DNA of 28,741 nt from a bacterium (GTDB lineage Bacteria > Dependentiae > Babeliae > Babeliales > UASB340). The stretch's first letter is position 1, and every line of letters begins with the position of its first letter. The translations under genes and the position numbers were made by a program. Where the stretch lies: positions 1-28,741 of the forward strand of contig DAOVNS010000009.1 in assembly GCA_030630075.1 (NCBI GenBank). The letters run 5' to 3'. This document shows, piece after piece, positions 1-8,976 of this stretch. The notes under the pieces are model-generated. The model had not been told where the DNA came from. It made no database searches and was given only the letters and a program-made list of their open reading frames with translations.

Positions 1-566
1 GTTAAAAGTATAAAACTTATGTATCTATCTAAATCTTTAAATGTTGAGTAAAAACCACGTAAAGTTTCTCTAATTTTATTAGCAACTTCAATGTCAACTA
101 TATGATCAAGAATCGGTTTGTCGTATTCATCGATGATAATCGCTACTTTATTTTTTTTAGATAACTCTTTCAATAGACATGAAACCTTCGCTGGAATTGT
201 TGGAATATTTTCAACATTAATACCGTTTTCTTCACCGATTGATTCAACTTTCCAGGCTAACCACTTTTCGAATTCTTCATGTGAATTATGTTTTGTTTTT
301 TGCATGCTTATGCTAATTACAGGATTCGGCTCCCATTGATAATCTGAATCATAAATCCATAAGCCTTTAAATAATTCTTTATTCCCCTTTAAAATCTCTT
401 CCAAGGTTGAACAAAGCAACGATTTTCCAAAACTACGAGGGCGGGAAATAAAGTATGTTTTTCCACCCGTTACAAGATCGTAAATTATTTTTGTTTTATC
501 GACATATAAATATCCATCTTCTACGATTTCTTCAAATGTCTGAATACCGATTGGCAATTTTTTCAC
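1..566 (-). CDS. AAA-ATPase-like / DUF1703-type protein, 3' end outside window
   Basis: About 188 N-terminal residues are visible and the gene runs off the left edge. The start is a GTG at 564-566: an in-frame TAA lies directly before it, a GAGG Shine-Dalgarno sits five bases upstream, and the first in-frame ATG is about 100 residues in. The protein begins VKKLPIGIQTFEEI, then has YVDKTKIIYDL, a Walker A-like RPRSFGKS (about residues 43-50) and a Walker B-like VAIIIDEYDKPI. This order is the signature of the AAA-ATPase_like family, which usually carries a PD-(D/E)XK nuclease-like domain at its C terminus (not visible here). Members are often multicopy in host-associated and anaerobic bacteria and their role is not established. 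The family call is well supported; a defence or regulatory function would be guesswork. Confidence 0.85.
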   Translation of the reverse strand, partial: MKKLPIGIQTFEEIVEDGYLYVDKTKIIYDLVTGGKTYFISRPRSFGKSLLCSTLEEILKGNKELFKGLWIYDSDYQWEPNPVISISMQKTKHNSHEEFEKWLAWKVESIGEENGINVENIPTIPAKVSCLLKELSKKNKVAIIIDEYDKPILDHIVDIEVANKIRETLRGFYSTFKDLDRYISFILL

Positions 567-665
567 TTAAACCTCAATAGCCTAAAAAAGTTCCCCCAAA
601 ACAAACCTATTTAATAGTTTAAATGATATTTGAATGCATCAATTTGTCAATTTGCACAAAGCCAA

Positions 666-3600
666 TCACGCTTCTCTTTTTCTAGGAAAAATACTATCCC
701 AAATTTTTGAAAAAATATTTAATTTTGCCATAGGTTTTGCAACTTTTGTTTGAATAGGTACGGGTTGAGCCGCAAGGGGTTGTGTTGCAGCAGGAGAAGC
801 TTGTTGCATCATTTTTTCTTGTTTGCTTTTATTCCAATGCTTTACCCATTCTTGATACACAGGCGCGCCAGCTCTTGCACCTTCCCAAATTGGATACATA
901 TTTTCTTCTTTAATCTCACCTTGAGGTGGTCCAATTTTTATATCTTTTATTCTTGCTAATGCTTCCCAACTTCCAATTCCAACATATTTTATGTTTTTAA
1001 ATGGTTGAGTATCAGTCCACGAAAGAAGAATATTTTCTGGAATCATTGCATCGTAACCAAACGATAACGTTGATTTGTTTCTTCCATTTTGACTTGTTGT
1101 TTTTATACTAAACCAATATTTTCTATACTTTCCTAATTCTAAAACAGCTTCTGGTTTTTGATTTGATGAAATAGATGCTCCAGGAATAGAGTAACCCTTG
1201 TTTTCTAGTCTAAAAATACTTGCGGTATTATTTTTTGTTCCAATAATTAATTCATACATTTGAATCGATTTTTTTGTTTCACGAATTTTTCCAATTTCAG
1301 AACTAAACGCTACAAAAATATCCTTTTCTCCATCAACTTCAAATTCTATAGAGCCATTTCCCAAATCAGGCAACTCTTGTTCTAACCACAAATATTCACC
1401 CAAAAGTTCTTCAATTTCAACTTCGTTTTGAGTTCTATATAAAGTTTTTGCAACATCAGAAAGTCCTGCGAAAATATAATTTCGTTTTGTTTCGTCTCCT
1501 TCAAAGGTAAACAAAAATCTATTATTGTGAGCTTTTAAAAGCATATTAATTAATGAATTATAGGTTTCCGGAGAATGCATAGTGTGATACTTAATCAAAT
1601 TTCTTAAATCTTGGAAAATACGATCTTTTAAAACTGCATCAACATTATCAACACTAATAATTAAAAGAATAAGCTCCCTGTAAGAATCAATCATGTATTT
1701 AAATTGACCAGGATCTTGTGGATTTGCTTGTTTAATATTTGCCATAAGAGCCTGTATTCTTTGATTATTTGCCATGATCTCTGGATCAGAGTAAACAGTA
1801 GGAGATTTTCTTGAATATTGCTCAACTCTAACACCTGTAACACCACCACCTAATGCATCAGAAACTAATCCTGCAACTTGTCCAAGAGCCTGGCCCGCAG
1901 CACCTGCAATTTGAGCTCTTGGATCAGGAATTGCTCCCGCAACTCCTGAAATAGAAGAAAGCATTGCTCCACCAAATTTTAAACCCTTACGCAATCCAGT
2001 TTCTTCTGGCATCCATTCTAATAAAGGTGTTGGATCACCTGCCGAATTTATTGTTATAGAAAATGGATAATCTTTTAAACCTTTTTGCGACGTTTCAGCA
2101 ATCGGAACTTGTTTTCCAACTTCATCTTTTAGAACAATCTGTTTAGAATCTTTGTGATAAATTGAATACTTAAAAGGAGTAAGAAAAATTAACTTTCTTA
2201 CTTTTTCTAAATATGTTTGATATTCACTTTGATATTCTTCAAAAAGTCCCGGTGCTCCTCCAATATCAACCGGTGGTGCAAAATTAAAATTCTTACAAAT
2301 TACAGGATTGCGACCATTACTAATTCCAATACTATTAATATTTAAAAGAGGATCTAAATCTTTGCATGCAAGTAGAACTTCTTGACCAAGTTCACCTTTT
2401 CCAACTAAAACAATTCCATTGTTAATGCTAATCCAGTATTTATGAAACTTTCCATCTTGAGGAATTAATCCAGGGGTAGAAGAAAAAGCAAGTTGAGATG
2501 ATCTACTTCTTTTTCGTAAAGTAACTCTTGAATTATCCTTATCTCCAATTACAATTTCATAAAATTGTTTGTCTGTTCCCCAAACAGGTTCTTTTCCATC
2601 ACTAAACGCAATATAGATATCATCAATTGCATTTGCTTCAAAAGATATCGCTCCTCTTCCTGCAACACGAAAATCATAAGGAAGCCAAAAATATGCTCCG
2701 TTTAATCCTGAATCCAAGTCAACAATTCCTGTTTGATTAAATTTTTCTGGCAAACCTAATAAAAGAGCCTGCGAATCAATAACATCTACTTTAAATGGCT
2801 GCTTTCCTTCTTCACGATAAGTAATAGTCAATGTTTTTTCTTTTCCTCTTACGGGATCACCAAAAAGCAAAACTTTAGCTTCTTGTCCAATGGGTATAAT
2901 TAATGTAGAACCAATTACCCTACTTTGAACAATATCGGTAACATCAAAAACATTTTCAGCACTTCCATACCTTGCTTCTAAAATTTCTATTTTAGGTTTA
3001 GCAAGAAGTTGTAAATTAAACATTGAATTTCGACTATATCCATGAGGATTATCAGATACACCAGTTTCTCCTAAATAATTAACAACACCCAGTGTTCCTA
3101 AACTTAAAAGAAAATAATTATCTCCAACTTTTCTTAATAAAAATTTTTCTGATTTATTTTTTCTATTATAAAAATCCGCACTATCTTGCGTTGATAAATT
3201 CCAACCATATTTTTTAGAAGCAGTAAGGTTTTGGTTATTAAATAATGATTCAAATCCTATCTCTCCACCCTGCCTAATAATTCTAAATTGTGTTGCAAAA
3301 TTTTTGCTTGTAACCTTTCCGTTACTGGCAAAAACTCTGGTTGTAATATCTTTTTTGGATTGAACATCTTCTACAATCTTCCAACTTTCATTACTTCCCA
3401 TATAAGGTTTTAAAGCCACATTAAAATCTGCAAAATTACTTATGTAAGTTTTATCAGCGGATTCAAATGCAACTTCATTCCCTTTATAAACAAGACCTCT
3501 GTTCAAGGGATTTTTTGGATCAACAATAACAAAAGATGTATTCTTCCCTACTTTTTCAAAAGCTGGAGCCAACTGATTTTTAACTCTTCTTCTTCCTGAA

Positions 3601-5207
3601 ATTTTTCCTAGATATTTTCCAAAAGTTGACTGCAAGGTTACAACATCACCAAATCTTATTTCTTGAGCTGCTTCTGGATTCAAAGAACTAACAATTCTCC
3701 ATCTTTGTTTTTCTTGCAAAGCTTGAACACTCGTTGCACCATCTGCAACTAAATAATTATCAACTCTAGAACTTCTTCCCTTTTGCAAAAATTCTTTAGT
3801 GTTTTTCAGTAAAACTAAATCATTAAATCGTAACGGTTCTTTAAACATTCCTTCTAACGTTTGAACCGTAAGATATTTATTATCTGTAGTTTTTAAAGCA
3901 ATAATAGAGCCAACTAGCAACTCTTTATTTGTAATAGGAGCTTGATTATTACTTACTTGCCATAAAGTATACTGATCAGGTTGTTTTACAGTTGTTACAA
4001 AAGTTCCACCAGTAAAAGTTAATATGTCTTTTATTTGTTGATTAACTAAATTAAAAGAACTTGTTTTATTCCAAAAATCTGTCTTTTTTCCACCTTCTAT
4101 TTGAACAATCCAATTATCACCAACATCACCAACACCCGATTTACCAAGAACTTCTACATCTGTACCATTAAAGTTTAAATTCTTTCTAAGCCCTAAATTT
4201 TCTAATCGAACAACCGATCCATTTCTAATTTTTTCACCAAATTTATACGAATCAGGTGTTCCATTTCGTCCTTTTATAATCCACCAGTCTGAATCTCCGG
4301 CCACAATCACTTTAGGAGAAGGACTAAAAACTTTTAAACCCTGAGCCGCTTGTAAATTTTTAATTTGTACAACCGCTCCATACTGTAAAAAATTATCATC
4401 AACAACTATTTTTTGTTGAGCTTCTTCTTTTACTCCCGTTGGAGCAATTGAATCATAAAATTCTTTTGGAGGAAAAGTTATAACAGGAGGAAGAAGTAAA
4501 ACATTTGTATATTGCACTTGTTTATTATTACTTCCCAAACCTATTTTATTTATATATGGATTTGGATCGGGATCTTTCCAAGAAAGAAAAATATTATCTC
4601 CCGGCCATCCTTTTCCCACCAAAATTAATCCATTATCGTAACAAATCCAAAATGGAATAAATGCACCCGCTTCTTGACCTTTAATAATGCTAACCATTGC
4701 ATCAGGATTTTCTTCTCTTGTTACATATGCTTTTTCTGAACCATTTTTTAAAATATATGATCGAGTATTTCCCTCACCTCCAATAGAAACTACATACATT
4801 GGATCTGTTGAAAACTTATCATGGAATGCTATCCGAATATCAGATTCCGCTTTTGACTGAAAAGTAACTGTAACTTGTCCTCTCTGATATTCTTCATACA
4901 ACCATCCCCATCCTCTTCCAAGCAGAGGATATAAATCTATAACTTGACCAGAAAAAAAAGGCTCAACTCTTTTTCCTGTTCCTTCAATTGCAATGCCAGG
5001 CAACTCTTTAGGTATTGTTGCAGGCAAGGGAGCGCTGGATAAAGTTTTTTGAGGTGGAATTTTAACACTTTCTTCGAACAACATTTCGTATTCTGTTTCA
5101 TTTGTAACAGAATTAAGTTCCGCAGACTGAGCATCAAGTTTTTGTAAATTAAAATTTAAAAAAAGTAACATCGCAAAAACTGACAAAAATATTTGTTTTA
5201 ATTTCAT
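666..5207 (-). CDS. Very large secreted multidomain protein: three FAMT-like domains, beta-trefoil-like repeats and a DUF3395-like segment
   Basis: 1513 residues with a Sec signal peptide (about 1-27, cleavage near LDA-QS). Three copies of a farnesoic-acid-O-methyltransferase-like (Methyltransf_FA) domain lie at about 109-240, 850-977 and 1284-1427. They share an entry W-L-x-x-E-like motif, a Y-x-x-x-I-G core, K-Y-W-I/F-S-I, and LVGKG followed by L-x-W/C-K-D-x-D-P in the first two. Between the first two (about 275-735) are several units of the form G-x-x-V-x-L-x-x-x-x-x-K-Y-L ... W-x-I, like MIR/beta-trefoil domains. At about 738-820, EILEARYG, DVTDIV and FGDPVRGKEKTL resemble DUF3395 of DNAJC11-like proteins. 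A Gly/Ala-rich stretch (about 1077-1127) could associate with membrane; the C-terminal tail is Gln/Pro/Ala-rich. No methyltransferase active site is implied: this domain is a beta-sandwich module found mainly in eukaryotes. Likely a surface or secreted host-interaction protein (inference). Stop is TGA. Confidence 0.85.
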   Translation of the reverse strand: MKLKQIFLSVFAMLLFLNFNLQKLDAQSAELNSVTNETEYEMLFEESVKIPPQKTLSSAPLPATIPKELPGIAIEGTGKRVEPFFSGQVIDLYPLLGRGWGWLYEEYQRGQVTVTFQSKAESDIRIAFHDKFSTDPMYVVSIGGEGNTRSYILKNGSEKAYVTREENPDAMVSIIKGQEAGAFIPFWICYDNGLILVGKGWPGDNIFLSWKDPDPNPYINKIGLGSNNKQVQYTNVLLLPPVITFPPKEFYDSIAPTGVKEEAQQKIVVDDNFLQYGAVVQIKNLQAAQGLKVFSPSPKVIVAGDSDWWIIKGRNGTPDSYKFGEKIRNGSVVRLENLGLRKNLNFNGTDVEVLGKSGVGDVGDNWIVQIEGGKKTDFWNKTSSFNLVNQQIKDILTFTGGTFVTTVKQPDQYTLWQVSNNQAPITNKELLVGSIIALKTTDNKYLTVQTLEGMFKEPLRFNDLVLLKNTKEFLQKGRSSRVDNYLVADGATSVQALQEKQRWRIVSSLNPEAAQEIRFGDVVTLQSTFGKYLGKISGRRRVKNQLAPAFEKVGKNTSFVIVDPKNPLNRGLVYKGNEVAFESADKTYISNFADFNVALKPYMGSNESWKIVEDVQSKKDITTRVFASNGKVTSKNFATQFRIIRQGGEIGFESLFNNQNLTASKKYGWNLSTQDSADFYNRKNKSEKFLLRKVGDNYFLLSLGTLGVVNYLGETGVSDNPHGYSRNSMFNLQLLAKPKIEILEARYGSAENVFDVTDIVQSRVIGSTLIIPIGQEAKVLLFGDPVRGKEKTLTITYREEGKQPFKVDVIDSQALLLGLPEKFNQTGIVDLDSGLNGAYFWLPYDFRVAGRGAISFEANAIDDIYIAFSDGKEPVWGTDKQFYEIVIGDKDNSRVTLRKRSRSSQLAFSSTPGLIPQDGKFHKYWISINNGIVLVGKGELGQEVLLACKDLDPLLNINSIGISNGRNPVICKNFNFAPPVDIGGAPGLFEEYQSEYQTYLEKVRKLIFLTPFKYSIYHKDSKQIVLKDEVGKQVPIAETSQKGLKDYPFSITINSAGDPTPLLEWMPEETGLRKGLKFGGAMLSSISGVAGAIPDPRAQIAGAAGQALGQVAGLVSDALGGGVTGVRVEQYSRKSPTVYSDPEIMANNQRIQALMANIKQANPQDPGQFKYMIDSYRELILLIISVDNVDAVLKDRIFQDLRNLIKYHTMHSPETYNSLINMLLKAHNNRFLFTFEGDETKRNYIFAGLSDVAKTLYRTQNEVEIEELLGEYLWLEQELPDLGNGSIEFEVDGEKDIFVAFSSEIGKIRETKKSIQMYELIIGTKNNTASIFRLENKGYSIPGASISSNQKPEAVLELGKYRKYWFSIKTTSQNGRNKSTLSFGYDAMIPENILLSWTDTQPFKNIKYVGIGSWEALARIKDIKIGPPQGEIKEENMYPIWEGARAGAPVYQEWVKHWNKSKQEKMMQQASPAATQPLAAQPVPIQTKVAKPMAKLNIFSKIWDSIFPRKREA

Positions 5208-5332
5208 TAAAAAATCCTTCGCAATATTTAAAATAAAGATTCAAAAAAACCATTAAACACATCATAGCCATTAATATTTTGTTTTTTCTACAATTTAAGC
5301 AAAAAGATTAAAAGCTGTTTTGAATAATATTG

Positions 5333-5363
5333 TTGACTAACGGCAGCAACAAAATGGCATAAT
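5333..5363 (+). promoter_or_regulatory. Candidate sigma70-type promoter of the tectonin/trefoil protein gene
   Basis: TTGACT at 5333-5338 and CATAAT at 5358-5363 are 19 bases apart, slightly longer than the ideal 17. They lie 39 bases before the chosen start codon. The rest of the 194-base divergent intergenic region shows no clear repeat. The call is from motif match only. Confidence 0.4.
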
Positions 5364-5401
5364 GTTTTAGAATTTTTATGAAAAAAAGCGTAGGAGAAAA
5401 T

Positions 5402-7900
5402 ATGAAATCTTTTTTATCAAAAAAATTAACCCTTTTTCTAGCATTATTAATAGTTTCAAAATTATGCTTTTGCAAAGAAGCACCTGTAGCTTTAGAAACA
5501 GAAACTGTTCAAATTCAAGAAACAGAAATAAAAGCACCGGTAGCAGAAGTAGAGGCACCAGCAACACCAACAGCCATAACAACTGAAAAAGTAGTTGAAA
5601 CCATTGAACAAAAACAACCTGTAAAAATTATCGAAGAAACAAGCACTGAACAAATTTTGATTAAACCAGAAGTAACATCTATCCCAATTCAAACCGAAGA
5701 ATTTACAACCGAAGAAACAAGAATTACTCAAATCCCGGCACAACTACAAGGCGTTAGAGCAAAATTAACAATTTTAAATGCCGAATATGGAATTTTGGAC
5801 AACAAAATAAGATCTGGCGAAAATGTTGTTTTTAAGAACAAAAAAACAGAATGTTTTTTAGAAGCAGATGAAGACTTATGGGTTTATACAAAAAATAAAT
5901 TAAAAGATTTTAATGAAAAATATATTTTTCAAATCGAAAAGCTCGATGGAAAACCCGGAGAAATAATAAAATCAGGAGATAAGGTAATTTTTAAGTGCAT
6001 GACACCTTTTGGCGATGCAACTTATTATTTAGGAGTAGGAGAAAAAACCAGTCCCTGGGGAATGGGAAGTGCTGCAAAAAAATGGTACTTTACAAATCTT
6101 GTAACAAAAAAAACAGATGAAGCAGCACATTGGATAATAGGCGGAAGAGTCACCGAAGGTGGAAATGTAACATTAAAATCTGTAGTTAACGAAAAATTAG
6201 TTTATGACACAAAACATTCCGAAAAAAAAGCTGTTGTTGCAGGTGATCCAAAAGAAGTAGACGATCGCGAAAGATTTAGAATTCACAGAGTTTTACCACC
6301 AACAAAAGGAAATATTTCCCTTAATTTTGTAACACTTAGAAGTAACAAAATTAAAAACACAGATATAATTCCGTATCTTAATGGATTAATTAATAGCCCT
6401 AATCAAATTATTACAAATCTAAATGGTGGAATCACAATAGAAGATGATTTTTCAGATAGTTTTGGAGATCTTGGCTTATCTCATCCCAATACAAATATTT
6501 ATAAACAACTAAAAGTAGAATATGAGTTAGACCGTAGAACATACACTCATATGTATACCGATGGAGAAATAATTCAAATTCCAACACTCGAAGAACTTAT
6601 TAAAGCAAAACAAGATGTTGCAAACAGAAACACAATAAAAAAAGATTTAGAAGAAATCGGATTTTTTCCAGTTAAAGGTCGACTTGTTAAAATATCTTCT
6701 GATGCAGGCTTAACGCTGGGACTAAATGCAGATAACGATCTTCTTATTTGGAACGAAAAAACACAAAGTTTTGAACCAATCAAAACAGAACTAGCGACAC
6801 CCCCTCTTCCCCCTGCTTTAAAAGACAACAAAGTAATTCAAGCAACAATTAAACTTCCAAAAATTAAGCTCAAGGATATTGCAGGAGGAAATGATGGAAC
6901 AATAATTGCTATATCAAATAACAATCAAGTCTTCCAAGTACAATTAACAAATGGAGCGGCTATCCTACACCAACTACTGCCATCAAAATTTGTTGACGTA
7001 AGCGTTGAAAATAAAAATAACATTTGGTTAATTGATCCCAAAGGAAATGTTTTTAAAACAACACTTGAAGCAAAACAAGCGCAACAAGTTGGAACCAGAA
7101 TATTCGCGCAGTTATCTGCAGACGTAAATGAAGCTTGGGGATTAACTGCCGATGGAACTTTATATCGCTGGATGGGCGGTGAAAATTATCAAGATGACAA
7201 AGGATGGGTAAAAATATCAGAACAAAAATTCAAACAAATATCAATAGGTAAAGACGTTTGGGCAATAGGTGAATATAAAACTTTTAGATGGAACAAAGAC
7301 AACAATCGTTTCGAGGAAATCGGCGTTGCAAGACACATGGGATATATCACAACAAGTAACACCGGTGAAGTTTGGATTCTAGTACCAGAAAAACCAAATC
7401 TTCCAATGGGCGATGCCGTATACAGAAAAGCAAAATTACTTTTAACTTTAAATCATCCGATAGCATTACAAGGTTCCAATGATGAATACCTAACGGTTGG
7501 ACCAGAAGGTTTTGTTTCTGCAGCAACAAGTTGGCCAGAATCATTTACTTTTGTAAATCCTGCAAATCCAGAATCTCCAGAAATTTTTAAATATCAACAA
7601 GAAATAGTAATTAAATCTTTAGTAAATGATTTATATATAAAAGCAGTACAAGATGATGCCGGAAATATTTTTATAACGGCTACAGAAACCGATCCCCAAA
7701 ATGCAACTAACTTTAAAATTATCAATCAACTAAATCCAGAAGATTCAAATGAAATTGAAAAAGGTAAACAAGCTCAAATATTTTTAGAAACAACCGACGG
7801 TTTACAACTTGGAACAAAAAGATTAGATGGCAGTCTTTATTTAGATCAAAATAGAGGAGGCTTTGATAAAAAATGGCAAATACAAGATGCAGCTGAGTAA
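5402..7900 (+). CDS. Secreted protein with beta-trefoil-like and tectonin-like repeats
   Basis: 832 residues from the ATG at 5402. An upstream ATG at 5378 is in frame, but the Shine-Dalgarno AGGAGA (5392-5397) lies just before 5402 and the signal peptide (MKSFLSKK plus a hydrophobic run, ending near CFC-KEA) then sits at the N terminus. Residues 25-110 are low-complexity and rich in Glu, Thr, Pro and Val. Residues about 120-300 and 680-830 hold trefoil-like units (VIFK, VTLKS, IVIKSLVNDLYIKA and a closing W-x-I). The first one opens with KLTILNAEYG, matching EILEARYG in the large divergent neighbour. Residues about 424-662 carry repeated D-V/I-S/A ... N-x-x-W-x-I/L-x-x-x-G-x-V/L-x-R units typical of tectonin (TECPR) beta-propellers, which bind glycans or phospholipids in eukaryotes and host-associated bacteria. 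Probably exported and involved in surface or host binding (inference). No enzymatic motif is seen. Confidence 0.85.
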   Translation: MKSFLSKKLTLFLALLIVSKLCFCKEAPVALETETVQIQETEIKAPVAEVEAPATPTAITTEKVVETIEQKQPVKIIEETSTEQILIKPEVTSIPIQTEEFTTEETRITQIPAQLQGVRAKLTILNAEYGILDNKIRSGENVVFKNKKTECFLEADEDLWVYTKNKLKDFNEKYIFQIEKLDGKPGEIIKSGDKVIFKCMTPFGDATYYLGVGEKTSPWGMGSAAKKWYFTNLVTKKTDEAAHWIIGGRVTEGGNVTLKSVVNEKLVYDTKHSEKKAVVAGDPKEVDDRERFRIHRVLPPTKGNISLNFVTLRSNKIKNTDIIPYLNGLINSPNQIITNLNGGITIEDDFSDSFGDLGLSHPNTNIYKQLKVEYELDRRTYTHMYTDGEIIQIPTLEELIKAKQDVANRNTIKKDLEEIGFFPVKGRLVKISSDAGLTLGLNADNDLLIWNEKTQSFEPIKTELATPPLPPALKDNKVIQATIKLPKIKLKDIAGGNDGTIIAISNNNQVFQVQLTNGAAILHQLLPSKFVDVSVENKNNIWLIDPKGNVFKTTLEAKQAQQVGTRIFAQLSADVNEAWGLTADGTLYRWMGGENYQDDKGWVKISEQKFKQISIGKDVWAIGEYKTFRWNKDNNRFEEIGVARHMGYITTSNTGEVWILVPEKPNLPMGDAVYRKAKLLLTLNHPIALQGSNDEYLTVGPEGFVSAATSWPESFTFVNPANPESPEIFKYQQEIVIKSLVNDLYIKAVQDDAGNIFITATETDPQNATNFKIINQLNPEDSNEIEKGKQAQIFLETTDGLQLGTKRLDGSLYLDQNRGGFDKKWQIQDAAE

Positions 7901-7944
7901 TCTTAGGTAAAAAATTGTTTCACTTTTTTTAGGAAGGAAAAGTA

Positions 7945-8913
7945 ATGGCAAAAATGAATATTAAAAATATTATTTTGGCATGTTTATTTATTGCATCTTT
8001 TAATCCTATTTCTGCAATGGAATTTGAAATTGAAGAACCATGTTTTGACGAACAGCAAGGACAGGCATTGGAACAACCTCAAAAACAAGCTCCAGCACAT
8101 CCCGAGGTATTAAAATTAGACCAAAATTTAATATCCAAAAATTATGAAGAACTCTGTAAATCTTTTTACCCAAGAACTAATCCCCCTCAATTTAAAACAA
8201 TAAAAAACACATGGCTCACAAATAGAACCTGGCATACCTATAAGGTTTTAATCGAACAAGAAAGAAAAAAAGAACTCAAAATCATAACAAAAGCTTTCGA
8301 AACCCCTATGTTATATCTTGCATCAAGATTAGCATATAAAACTTTAATAAATTCAGAAAGCAAAGACGGCGAAACTCATGCATTTGGAAGATCAATTATT
8401 AATCTTATGGTAAGAATGTTTCAAGATATTTATTCGCTAACTAATATGAGCTGCAATGTAAATACTAAAGCATTTAACGACATGCAAGATAAAGTTTTAA
8501 GGTTCTGGATAAACTCTTTATATGATTGTCAATATGCAAACTATGATTATACTATGAAAAGTATTCTTTTGTTATTTTATCCAAGAGCAAAAAAATCAAA
8601 AAATATTTACTTTAAAAAAGATCTTCCATCTTTTGCGTGGAGCAATGAACTTAAATATTACTATCAATCAACTATAAATTTTAAATCTCCAAATGAAGAT
8701 TTAGAAGCAATGTATAAACATAATACGCCACTGATAGATCAATTAAGAGAAAAAGCAACAAGAATCTTATTTCATCATCTTTATAGAAAAACAAGGGATA
8801 TAGAAAATAAAGAAAAATGGAAAGCTGCATTTTCTACAAAAATAGAAGAATTACCTATTGAACCAGAAATTTCCCAAGAAGATCTATTCCGCCTTTACAA
8901 TATTTACAGTTAA
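7945..8913 (+). CDS. Secreted protein of unknown function
   Basis: 322 residues. A strong AGGAAGG lies seven bases before the ATG, which supports this start over a second ATG nine bases further in. A Sec signal peptide spans about 1-24 (cleavage after ISA), followed by an acidic, Gln- and Pro-rich stretch (about 25-55) and then a mostly helical, Lys- and Tyr-rich body with no recognisable motif. It follows the tectonin/trefoil gene by 44 bases in the same direction and ends at a strong terminator-like hairpin, so the two may be co-transcribed. I do not recognise the family. Confidence 0.8.
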   Translation: MAKMNIKNIILACLFIASFNPISAMEFEIEEPCFDEQQGQALEQPQKQAPAHPEVLKLDQNLISKNYEELCKSFYPRTNPPQFKTIKNTWLTNRTWHTYKVLIEQERKKELKIITKAFETPMLYLASRLAYKTLINSESKDGETHAFGRSIINLMVRMFQDIYSLTNMSCNVNTKAFNDMQDKVLRFWINSLYDCQYANYDYTMKSILLLFYPRAKKSKNIYFKKDLPSFAWSNELKYYYQSTINFKSPNEDLEAMYKHNTPLIDQLREKATRILFHHLYRKTRDIENKEKWKAAFSTKIEELPIEPEISQEDLFRLYNIYS

Positions 8914-8972
8914 TCGAATTAAGTAAAAAAGAGCGGTGTAAATTTTACATCGCTCTTTTTTATTTAATTCGA
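8914..8972. terminator. Bidirectional terminator with a 29-base inverted repeat
   Basis: Arms 8914-8942 and 8944-8972 match at 27 of 29 positions, and both differences are G/A changes that allow G-U pairing on one strand. The GC core (GAGCGGTG / CATCGCTC) is bordered by an A-run on one side and a T-run on the other, so it can work on both strands. It lies between two convergent genes, a secreted protein gene ending at 8913 and ileS ending at 8977. Confidence 0.85.
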
Positions 8973-8976
8973 TTTT

